Assembly: GCA_026999335.1 (NCBI GenBank) | Contig: JALTPW010000176.1 | Span: forward strand, 1-34,686 | Source: Chromatiales bacterium | Lineage (GTDB): Bacteria > Pseudomonadota > Gammaproteobacteria > SZUA-152 | Length of the DNA stretch: 34,686 nucleotides | Reading direction: 5' to 3' | Shown: piece by piece, positions 19,730 to 27,163 of the stretch | How the letters are laid out: the number at the start of each line of letters is the position of its first letter | Position numbering within the stretch: the stretch's first letter is position 1 | The notes under the pieces: generated by a model | Told to the model about the DNA's origin: nothing | The model's database searches: none | The model's input: the letters and a program-made list of their open reading frames with translations, nothing else | Position numbers and translations under genes: made by a program

Positions 19730-19886
19730 ACGCCATGCCTTTGGCGTACCGGGGATCTGGATAGAACTTATCCGCCAGACGCAGTCCAGTTCCACGCGGC
19801 GGTCGCTCTGTCCGATAGCCCGGCCACCTGGCATAATTGGTGGCCCAGTTGACCACCCAAGGAGTTCACGTGGCCAGCACGTGAAC
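19730..19886. other. Hairpin-rich noncoding region between convergent arms
   Basis: ACGCCA-N6-TGGCGT (19730-19747), GGCCACC-N10-GGTGGCC (19822-19845), GTTCACGTG-N5-CACGTGAAC (19864-19886). Confidence 0.6.
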
Positions 19887-19925
19887 ATTACAATATACTC
19901 GAGCCATATAAATTGCCACATTTGC

Positions 19926-20396
19926 CTACTTAACCGATTTAAAATCTGCCCATCTACCCCTCGCCGCCTCTTCCCAAAGCTTCCGCGCCTCACCATCGTG
20001 AGCGTAGCGTTCACTGAAGATAATTTTCTGGCACGTGGTGTTGAGTAACAGCTTTGCGCACGTCACGCACGGGGAAGTTGTAACGTAACACGCATAAATC
20101 TTGTCGACGTCTTTGCATTGCAACAAGGCATTCTGCTCAGCGTGGATCGCCCTGCAATTATCGAGGTCCTCCCCGCTTGCCGCATTCGCACCGCTACACG
20201 CATGTAGAAACCCATTTTGGGTTCGTTCATTGCAATGTGGTACTCCGCGCGCGACGCCGTTGTAGCCCGTTGATAGCACACGACCGCTGGAATCAACCAG
20301 GACACAACCGACTTGCCTGCGCGCACATGTGCTCCTAAGCGCTGTAACCTCTGCCAGCATTAACGCCCACTCATCGATAGATAGTCGCTTAACCAT
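19926..20396 (-). CDS. dCMP deaminase
   Basis: CRAIHAEQNALLQC (HAE) and TTSPCVTCAKLLLNT (PCxxC) zinc motifs. Confidence 0.92.
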   Translation of the reverse strand: MVKRLSIDEWALMLAEVTALRSTCARRQVGCVLVDSSGRVLSTGYNGVARGVPHCNERTQNGFLHACSGANAASGEDLDNCRAIHAEQNALLQCKDVDKIYACYVTTSPCVTCAKLLLNTTCQKIIFSERYAHDGEARKLWEEAARGRWADFKSVK

Positions 20397-21195
20397 TAGA
20401 CGCCTCCCACCAACGCAACCTGTCACCTTTTGACGTGTCACGCAACATTGCTAGACGATCGAGCAACTCAAATTCGTCGAGGTGCAAAATTTCAGGTGTT
20501 AATGGTTGATCGTCTTCGTCAGAGCATCTATGGTGCGCGCTAAGCCGGAGCACATCAATAGCACTCTTCTTGTCAGTATCATATAAATGGGACGATGCTG
20601 CGGTCAAGAAAAGTATCCCGGGTTTCGCGCATACCGCAGCAGTGTTTAACTTTGCGCAGACCATGTGCGCTAGCATGCTGAAATTGAATACGTCATAAGG
20701 CAGTCCGAGCCACAGATCTGACGACCGCATAAACACGTGGCAATTCAGTTTGCCACGGCGTAGCGAAAATGAAATCGCAACCGTGCACGGCACATCCTTG
20801 GTTTCTGGTGGGTTCTCACGCCAAATAGTTAGTGTGGCCTGGCGTGTGTAGGAATCGCGTTTTAGCGCTGATATAACGTAATGCAACTGTGATTGGATGC
20901 GCGGGCCATACGCGCCAAAGAATGTAACACCGTCGTCGCTGTAATCAGCGATACGCTCATTGTACGACGCGATTGATGCTACTCGGTGATCGCCGGTAAG
21001 AATCCAAAACGCCTCAGCGGCCATAAATCGATACGATAATTTACGCTCCTTGATCGTGAGGACTGGGCGGCGCATATCAACTGTAAATGTTTGGTGCAAC
21101 AGCTCCGTTGTTACAGTGCCGCGCGGAGTAGCGATATCACCAAACTCGAGCATTCGATCCAACGCGTCTAGCCACATCGAATTAAACGATCTCAT
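20389..21195 (-). CDS. Thymidylate synthase family protein, probable dCMP hydroxymethylase
   Basis: VPCTVAISFSLRRGKLNCHVFMRSSDLWLGLPYDVFNFSMLAHMV: catalytic Cys, RSSD, HLY; Asp in LPYDV where TS has LPFN. Start 21195 follows GAGGAGG. Confidence 0.85.
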   Translation of the reverse strand: MRSFNSMWLDALDRMLEFGDIATPRGTVTTELLHQTFTVDMRRPVLTIKERKLSYRFMAAEAFWILTGDHRVASIASYNERIADYSDDGVTFFGAYGPRIQSQLHYVISALKRDSYTRQATLTIWRENPPETKDVPCTVAISFSLRRGKLNCHVFMRSSDLWLGLPYDVFNFSMLAHMVCAKLNTAAVCAKPGILFLTAASSHLYDTDKKSAIDVLRLSAHHRCSDEDDQPLTPEILHLDEFELLDRLAMLRDTSKGDRLRWWEASNG

Positions 21196-22096
21196 TGTAA
21201 ACCTCCTCAATTACCTGGATTAATTGATACGGACCGGTGGCATCGAAGCGTTTAGCGTATTGCGGATGCGGCACCTGGATAACGCCCAATCCGTACCCAC
21301 GCGCAACTGCTGCAGCCTCACGACCAAGCGCAATGTACGGCGCACCACTAGGTAGTAGACTGAGGTCTTGGTCGGCGTTGACCCACAGCAAATCTGCCTC
21401 GCTAACATTCGCGTCTTCAAGCTGTCTTGTTAACCACTGGCTGCATCCGCTGCCGCTAAACGATGCGAAAGGCCATTGGTAATGCGGGTCGAGATTTTTT
21501 CGCTGCGCAAAGCGTTCGCCAATTAAAATTACCGGAGCGCACCAATTGCCAGCACTGGCCAACTTAAGCGGGTGCAGCATTGACCTACGAGCAGCAACAA
21601 GTACTTGCTTCAGCTCCGGCTCGACTGTGTAGTCGTAATCAACGACCGGCAAACTAGTTTGCTGCTCACGGTAGAGCCGATAGATTTCACGCAATTGGTG
21701 CTCATTGTCTAAGTATTCTCGGTGCGCGCGTTCCCTGAACGTCCGCAATATGTGGTGCAATGGTGGCGCGCACCTGACCACAACAGCGCCACACCGCCAC
21801 GCTAACCGTTCAAGCATACGTTTGGTGGCCGCCCCAAGACGGTCGGCTCCCTGACGGAAAACTTTGCCGTATGGGTACTCGCTCAACCACGACCGGTCGA
21901 ACACGACATCCTGGTACCCGAGCACCGCTGGTAGCATTGTCTCGACGTACATGCGCGCCAGTCCTGTGCTAACGTGCGGCAGCGCGTCAAAATGCACATA
22001 CCGCGCTCCGGTGGCTTCGGCGTAGGCCTTCGCTGCGGTGGTTTTACCGCTGCAATCCGGCCCCTCGAAGATCGTCAGTCGTCGGCTTGTGTCCAT
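21182..22096 (-). CDS. P-loop (deoxynucleotide) kinase fused to a uracil-DNA-glycosylase-superfamily-like domain
   Basis: N-term IFEGPDCSGKTTAAKAYAEATGARYVHFD (Walker A); C-term VILIGER...PFASFSGSGCSQWLTRQLEDANVSEADLLWVNAD...APYIALGREAAAVARGYGLGVIQVPHPQYAKRF follows the UDG-fold pattern. Confidence 0.7.
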   Translation of the reverse strand: MDTSRRLTIFEGPDCSGKTTAAKAYAEATGARYVHFDALPHVSTGLARMYVETMLPAVLGYQDVVFDRSWLSEYPYGKVFRQGADRLGAATKRMLERLAWRCGAVVVRCAPPLHHILRTFRERAHREYLDNEHQLREIYRLYREQQTSLPVVDYDYTVEPELKQVLVAARRSMLHPLKLASAGNWCAPVILIGERFAQRKNLDPHYQWPFASFSGSGCSQWLTRQLEDANVSEADLLWVNADQDLSLLPSGAPYIALGREAAAVARGYGLGVIQVPHPQYAKRFDATGPYQLIQVIEEVYNEIV

Positions 22097-22485
22097 GAAA
22101 GCACCTCCTCGAGCCCAGTTTCAGGCCCCTGCCACCCAGCCGGCTTGACAACATCCAACGTAGTGCCTCGCTTAGAGTCGTCGGATGACTGCGCGCGCTC
22201 CTTTGACATGTTCGCGCGGTGGACGTGTAGCATGCCCAAGTCCCACTGTATTGGGGATACGCCCATGAACAAAGCAGTTCCGTAGGTCACGTAAGCGAGA
22301 TCGAGCAACGCGTCGAAGGCCCGCACGCGATCGCCTTTGTCCAGCGCCTCGCGCAGCTCGTCAAGCTCCTCTTGCAAGAACCTCACACGGAACTCAATCG
22401 CCTCAGAATTCCTGGTGAGCTCGTCACGTTCACCGTTCGGCAGGCCAAACTTTTCGTTGAACTCTCGTACCTTGTAGATACTCAT
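22075..22485 (-). CDS. MazG-like/PRA-PH-like nucleotide pyrophosphohydrolase
   Basis: FRVRFLQEELDELREALDKGDRVRAFDALLDLAYVTYGTALFMG: EExxE...D metal-binding helices. Confidence 0.82.
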   Translation of the reverse strand: MSIYKVREFNEKFGLPNGERDELTRNSEAIEFRVRFLQEELDELREALDKGDRVRAFDALLDLAYVTYGTALFMGVSPIQWDLGMLHVHRANMSKERAQSSDDSKRGTTLDVVKPAGWQGPETGLEEVLSWTQADD

Positions 22486-23279
22486 TTTGCTGCCCTCCTT
22501 TTAGTGCGGCGTTTCCGCCGAGTTGAAATAGGTTTTCTACAAACCCACAAGTTATTCCGTGCGTGGTCCGGGTACAACGGGCCAAAAATATTGCTCAGCG
22601 CATCGTTGTCATAGTACTCGCGCAACGCCTCTGCCACCTCGGCCACGGCTTCGCGGGAGCACCCACGAGGTTTCCCCTTGCCGATGTGCTTGATGTCCAT
22701 AAACGTACCAAACCGCCGTTCAACTGTAAACCCCTCGGCCTCAACGAGAGTACGGAGCTCCTCGACGGTATACTCGTGGATGTGGTTAGCCGCGTGACGA
22801 CGGCCGTCATAAACAGGCGTGGACATCAGCATTGTGCCACCGGGGCGCAAACAATTGTATGCTGCGCGCAGTAGATTCTTGCCGTGCTTTACCGCCATGT
22901 GCTCAATTACTTCGAGGTGCACCACTACATCGAAGTGGCCGTGCGCGTCGAGCAGTTCCGTGTAACGTGAGGTGAAGTCGAACTCGCCGTAGAAAGTCAA
23001 CCGTTGACTTTTGGACGGTTTCAACTTGTTCAGGTCGACGCCGACGTATTCGCTGACATGTGCGGCGGCGCCGCCTGTCAAAATCTTGCTCAATGGCTTC
23101 TCCTCGCCGCACCCTATTTCAAGGACCTTATCCTTGGCTGTGATATACCGCCGCGCGAAGGACCAACGGAAAAAGTGGGCAGTATAATCGCGGTGTAACG
23201 TCCGCCCGTGCGAGGTTGACTTGAGCTGTGTTGTGTCGAAATCACCCTTGTCCCGTTTCAACTTACGCGTTTTCGGCAT
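22482..23279 (-). CDS. Class I SAM-dependent methyltransferase
   Basis: KVLEIGCGEEKPLSKIL motif I, YVGVDLNKL, FDVVVHLEVIEHM, LRPGGTMLMSTP; start moved to ATG 23279. Confidence 0.85.
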   Translation of the reverse strand: MPKTRKLKRDKGDFDTTQLKSTSHGRTLHRDYTAHFFRWSFARRYITAKDKVLEIGCGEEKPLSKILTGGAAAHVSEYVGVDLNKLKPSKSQRLTFYGEFDFTSRYTELLDAHGHFDVVVHLEVIEHMAVKHGKNLLRAAYNCLRPGGTMLMSTPVYDGRRHAANHIHEYTVEELRTLVEAEGFTVERRFGTFMDIKHIGKGKPRGCSREAVAEVAEALREYYDNDALSNIFGPLYPDHARNNLWVCRKPISTRRKRRTKRRAAK

Positions 23280-23823
23280 TTTGCTTCTCCAATTGTCTGC
23301 GGTAGTACGATACGTAACTGCGGCGGTTATTGGCGAGCCCGAACTCGGCCTGCACCTTCGCAAAAATTTCATCGTCGTCGAGCACGCCCTCAGCAATTAA
23401 CGCGCGGAACATTTGCGCCGCGGACTTGTATTTGCTACTATCAACCTGCTGTTTCTTTCGCCTCCGTTTCCGTGAAACGTTGTCTTTGCCGCCTGATGGG
23501 CCGTTACTCCGCGCGGCCTGCAGCTCTATGTCGGCGCGCCACTGATCTGAGATTTGGCAAAATTTCGTCAACGCGTCGACTGCCTCAGTTGAGGCGCCGG
23601 TCGCCCGGGCAAATTCAAGATAATTCGCCGCCGCTTTTTCGATCGGGTAGTCGTCGAGTTTTGTGAATAGCGACGCGACTCTTTCGACAGATATTTGTTC
23701 GATGGTCATTGGCCGGTCAACGACGAGTCTAACAACTTTGGCCATTGACCTGGTGTTTTTCAGCACCAACATCGTGCGCCGATTATGGTCATGGTAAACT
23801 CCGACCAATTTATTTCTTCTCAT
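23263..23823 (-). CDS. Hypothetical protein with C-terminal phage domain (KSAAQMFRALIAEGVLDDDEIFAKVQAEFG...YVSYYRRQLEK)
   Basis: ATG 23823 after GAGAGGTGG; C-terminal domain shared with the ORF at 24305-24697. Confidence 0.65.
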   Translation of the reverse strand: MRRNKLVGVYHDHNRRTMLVLKNTRSMAKVVRLVVDRPMTIEQISVERVASLFTKLDDYPIEKAAANYLEFARATGASTEAVDALTKFCQISDQWRADIELQAARSNGPSGGKDNVSRKRRRKKQQVDSSKYKSAAQMFRALIAEGVLDDDEIFAKVQAEFGLANNRRSYVSYYRRQLEKQNAENA

Positions 23824-24031
23824 TTTTCCACCTCTCTGCAATCACAAGTAATTCGACCAGGCCAGCCACCCAAACGCGAGATTCTTCGAGCGTAAACGGC
23901 CCGAAGGGCCACCAATGCAGACGGATGTCACCGTTAGCGCGTCGCTCAAGTAGTGCACGTTGTCGTCCACCAAACAAAAGTTTAGCATTATTTTCGCCCA
24001 CGACTATCTCCATATCTTCGACTTTATCCAT
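23810..24031 (-). CDS. Small hypothetical protein
   Basis: ATG 24031 preceded by GAGGAGAGG; first gene after promoter at 24068-24110. Confidence 0.6.
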   Translation of the reverse strand: MDKVEDMEIVVGENNAKLLFGGRQRALLERRANGDIRLHWWPFGPFTLEESRVWVAGLVELLVIAERWKNEKK

Positions 24032-24067
24032 TGGGTAACCTCTCCTCAGCAGCAAGATTATGGTTAT

Positions 24068-24110
24068 ATTATAAGCTGCTGGACGGTGGTTGTAAATACT
24101 TGTTTACAAC
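24068..24110 (-). promoter_or_regulatory. Sigma70-like promoter TTTACA-N17-TATAAT with overlapping dyad operator GTTGTAAA-N6-TTTACAAC
   Basis: -35 complement 24091-24096, -10 complement 24068-24073, dyad 24089-24110 with perfect 8-bp arms. Confidence 0.8.
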
Positions 24111-24301
24111 CTCTTGATCTGAGAACGGCACTCGCCCTTATACGGCGGCCACCCGAGGCGTTGATCTGGCGGCAAGTGGGACGTGCGATGCCACAAGTCA
24201 ACCATGTTGCAATAATGCTTATGCATTAATTTCTCATTGTCGTCGCCAATGGAACATGCGATCAATAAAGTAAAACACACTAAAAGTAAGATTTTTTTCA
24301 T
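24104..24301 (-). CDS. Small predicted lipoprotein
   Basis: MKKILLLVCFTLLIACSIGDD: signal peptide with lipobox; mature YCNMVDLWHRTSHL...GWPPYKGEC pattern. Confidence 0.7.
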   Translation of the reverse strand: MKKILLLVCFTLLIACSIGDDNEKLMHKHYCNMVDLWHRTSHLPPDQRLGWPPYKGECRSQIKRL

Positions 24302-24304
24302 CGA

Positions 24305-24697
24305 TCAATCCTCAAAAATCCGAATTGCTTGTGTACCAGTGCGTTGATGCGCTGGATAGTCAAACGCGGGCGGCAGAAGCCCTTTGCGCCGCAGCTCAGC
24401 CCGGTACCACGCCGGGTACTTATACCGGGTTGTGATGTAGTCCTCACCGTAAACTTCAACCATCTTGGCCAAAATTTCGTCGTTCGTGTAACCATCCAAA
24501 ATCATCGTTCGGCAGAAGTCACCAATACCACCAGGATTTTTACGGTGCACGTTGTAGACATAATCCTCAGCCTCTTCCAAATAACATTCAATCGTGCCAT
24601 CATCATTCTCGACTAGGAATTTTTCATAATCTCTACGCCGTACACCAATTCGTCGAAGCGCTTTGATGGCCGATCTTTTTGAATTGAAAATCTTCAT
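24305..24697 (-). CDS. Hypothetical protein sharing the DEI(L/F)AK...YR.(E/Q)L domain
   Basis: GDFCRTMILDGYTNDEILAKMVEVYGEDYITTRYKYPAWYRAELRRKGLLPP; 4-bp overlap with upstream helicase gene. Confidence 0.65.
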   Translation of the reverse strand: MKIFNSKRSAIKALRRIGVRRRDYEKFLVENDDGTIECYLEEAEDYVYNVHRKNPGGIGDFCRTMILDGYTNDEILAKMVEVYGEDYITTRYKYPAWYRAELRRKGLLPPAFDYPAHQRTGTQAIRIFED

Positions 24698-26181
24698 TTG
24701 GCCCCCGCGTAATTCTTAAGCGCGTTGAACAGTGCTCGTTGCCCTCTAGCCTTTGATTTCAATGCGTGAAAAATAGCCTCGTCGATCGTATCTTTTGCCA
24801 TTAAGTGGTGAACATACACGCGGGTTGCTTTTGACCCACTACGCCGCACACGTCGAATCAGCTGATCGTAGAGCTCATAATCCCACGTCATCGAAAACCA
24901 GACCACGTGATTACCGCGGTGCTGCAACCCATCCAGCCCATGGGCAGCTGCAGCTGGGTGGACCAACAATACCGGTATGTCGCCGTTGTTCCAACGAGCA
25001 ATCAACTTAGCAGTTTCGCGCGCTTTCACGCCGCTACGGCCGAGATGCGGGGTACTTTTCCCGAGTTTTGCCTTAATTCGCTCCAGGTCATGTTGAAACT
25101 CGTACGCAACCAGTACTGGGCTGCCCTGCAGCTCCTCAATCAATCCGGCCAATGCATCTACCTTGGCGTCGTGCATCTTGGCCCACTCGCGAGATTTCCC
25201 CGGCAGTTTCAGCAAGGCCTCAACTTCGTCGTCGAGGTACACCCCGCCATTAGCTATCTGGCGGCACTTTATCGATGCTGAGGCCGCGGTGCCAGCGGTA
25301 ACTTTCCCATTTTCCAGTTCGACGAGCAATTTATCCTCCAACGTCGTGTAAACGCTCATCGCTTTTTGCGGCAGCTCAATCAATATGTTGTTCTCGACCA
25401 GCTTTGGCATGTCAATGAGGTCGTCTCCCATTCGCAGAGCTAGAGGCTTGAGCCGTTCATAGATCCGCTCCTCAGCACCAGGCTTTAACAACCAATCGTA
25501 GTCAGAATATCCTCTATCGAAGTACTCGCGACGAAAATGCGTAATATACCGTCCAAACGTCCGCCCCTCGTCGAGTACGTAACACTGCCCAAATAGCCCC
25601 ATCAGGCCGTTGGCCGCAGGCGTCCCCGTGAGGCCCCAACGGCGTCGGAATGTCCCGATCACTTGTTTAATAGCCTTAAATCTAATTGAGTTGGTGTTCT
25701 TAAACGCAGTCAACTCATCGACAACGAGGGTATCAAACCCAAGTTTACGCCACCGCTCGATATCAACACGCACTTGAATTTTGCCGGATTTCGTGCGGCG
25801 CTTTTCGACATTAAGTAACCACTCGAGCCCCTCAAAGTTCACGAGAAAAATGTCCGCGTCAGAATGTAGTAACAAATCGTCCTTCGCCGGTCCGTGCAAT
25901 ACCGCGTATGAGAGCCCTGCGAAGTCAGTCCACTTATTGATCTCGCCTGGCCAGACACTGTGGCAAACACGGAGCGGTGCGACAATTAACACCCTGTCGA
26001 TAAGTCCGCATTCCTTAAGGATCTTCAGCGCGCCTAGTGTCACAGCCGTCTTTCCTAGTCCTGGATCTAAGAACAGCGCAGCGGCGGCGTGCTCTAGCAA
26101 GAACTTCACAGCCTTCTTTTGATAGCGTCGAGGTGTCCACGGCTTCGAGAACTGCTTGAAAAGCGTCGATGTCATTGTCAT
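24694..26181 (-). CDS. SNF2/SF2-type DNA helicase
   Basis: ALFLDPGLGKTAVTLGAL (motif I), DTLVVDELTAFKN (motif II), WGLTGTPAANGL (motif III), NHVVWFSMTWDYELYDQLIRRVRRSGS (motifs V/VI). Confidence 0.92.
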   Translation of the reverse strand: MTMTSTLFKQFSKPWTPRRYQKKAVKFLLEHAAAALFLDPGLGKTAVTLGALKILKECGLIDRVLIVAPLRVCHSVWPGEINKWTDFAGLSYAVLHGPAKDDLLLHSDADIFLVNFEGLEWLLNVEKRRTKSGKIQVRVDIERWRKLGFDTLVVDELTAFKNTNSIRFKAIKQVIGTFRRRWGLTGTPAANGLMGLFGQCYVLDEGRTFGRYITHFRREYFDRGYSDYDWLLKPGAEERIYERLKPLALRMGDDLIDMPKLVENNILIELPQKAMSVYTTLEDKLLVELENGKVTAGTAASASIKCRQIANGGVYLDDEVEALLKLPGKSREWAKMHDAKVDALAGLIEELQGSPVLVAYEFQHDLERIKAKLGKSTPHLGRSGVKARETAKLIARWNNGDIPVLLVHPAAAAHGLDGLQHRGNHVVWFSMTWDYELYDQLIRRVRRSGSKATRVYVHHLMAKDTIDEAIFHALKSKARGQRALFNALKNYAGAK

Positions 26182-26419
26182 GCACCTGTATGTTGTAACC
26201 TAATTTGCGCAATTTATCATGTACGTCAAGTTGCTTTGGCGTCGGGGTTTCACCAGGCCGCTTGAACTCGATTAATAATGGCTTGCCCCCTGGCAACCAA
26301 AAGATTCGGTCTGGGAATCCATTGTCGCCGACCACCTTGAGCTTTGAGCCTTCGATCCCGAGGTGCCGCCAAACAAGATCGCACGCACGCCGCTCGATAG
26401 AACTTTCACGGGAGCTCAT
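26015..26419 (-). CDS. VRR-NUC domain nuclease
   Basis: GDNGFPDRIFWLPGGKPLLIEFKRPGETPTPKQLDVHDKLRKLGYNIQVHD. Confidence 0.88.
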   Translation of the reverse strand: MSSRESSIERRACDLVWRHLGIEGSKLKVVGDNGFPDRIFWLPGGKPLLIEFKRPGETPTPKQLDVHDKLRKLGYNIQVHDNDIDAFQAVLEAVDTSTLSKEGCEVLARARRRCAVLRSRTRKDGCDTRRAEDP

Positions 26420-26597
26420 ACTTGTCGCGGCATGGAGCGCAAGCCCCGTTAACTAGGCGGCCAGACCAACTACCACAAAGTTCGCAGGTACCTGGAGAAC
26501 CAGCTGGAATCTCGCTGGCCTCTTTACGGATACGTTCTAATTCAGCCTCGCCGAGCTGTTCAACCAGTTCCTGCGCTTTGTCAACATGGTCTACCAT
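26406..26597 (-). CDS. Small zinc-finger protein, possibly TraR/DksA-like
   Basis: CELCGSWSGRLVNGACAPCRDKY (CxxC-N10-CxxC) after an N-terminal helix (DKAQELVEQLGEAELERIRKEA). Confidence 0.65.
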   Translation of the reverse strand: MVDHVDKAQELVEQLGEAELERIRKEASEIPAGSPGTCELCGSWSGRLVNGACAPCRDKYELP

Positions 26598-27163
26598 AAC
26601 TTGTTCTCCTTCAGTAAGACAATAGCGTGCAGTGCTTGACTACGTGCATCATCGAGTGCATTATGGTGGGTGCCGCGCCGCTCGATACGCGGTCCTGGCA
26701 AAATTGATTTGAGTGTTCGATAGCAACGACTGTCCCACGGACGCCAAGGGATGTCGAGCCCAGCCGCACGGTACGCAGCCGCTAATAGTGCGTTGTCGAA
26801 GTCGGCTCCGTTGCCCCAAATGCGACTGTTTTCAACGGCATTAAAGAATCCAGAAAACCTCTCCAACGCCTCACGCAATGTCAACCCGCCTTCTTCAGCA
26901 TGGGCTAGCACTTCACGCGCCTCGTCGGATTGGTTTCCCCACCACTGCATCGTTTGCGCATCAACTGTCAATCCGTGCTCCTGGCACGATGCCGTGTTGA
27001 TGATGGCATAGAACTCGTCGTAGATACCTCCAGGCCAAAACCTAACTGCTCCGATTGACAGAATGACGCTGCCGGGCGCAACACCTAATGTCTCAAGGTC
27101 AACCATCACATCCGACTCGACGCGCTCAAGCTCTTCTAATTTCTCGTCTAATAAAATTGACAT
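26591..27163 (-). CDS. 3'-5' exonuclease, DnaQ-like (Rv2179c-like)
   Basis: DVMVDLETLGVAPGSVILSIGAV (DxE), IWGNGADFDNALL, HNALDDARSQA. Confidence 0.87.
   Translation of the reverse strand: MSILLDEKLEELERVESDVMVDLETLGVAPGSVILSIGAVRFWPGGIYDEFYAIINTASCQEHGLTVDAQTMQWWGNQSDEAREVLAHAEEGGLTLREALERFSGFFNAVENSRIWGNGADFDNALLAAAYRAAGLDIPWRPWDSRCYRTLKSILPGPRIERRGTHHNALDDARSQALHAIVLLKENKLW

Noticed and set aside
19664-20014. 116-aa minus-strand ORF in the convergent region
   Set aside because: Overlaps the dCMP deaminase end in another frame, rich in Arg/Gly/Trp, no RBS or domain; hairpins explain the region better.
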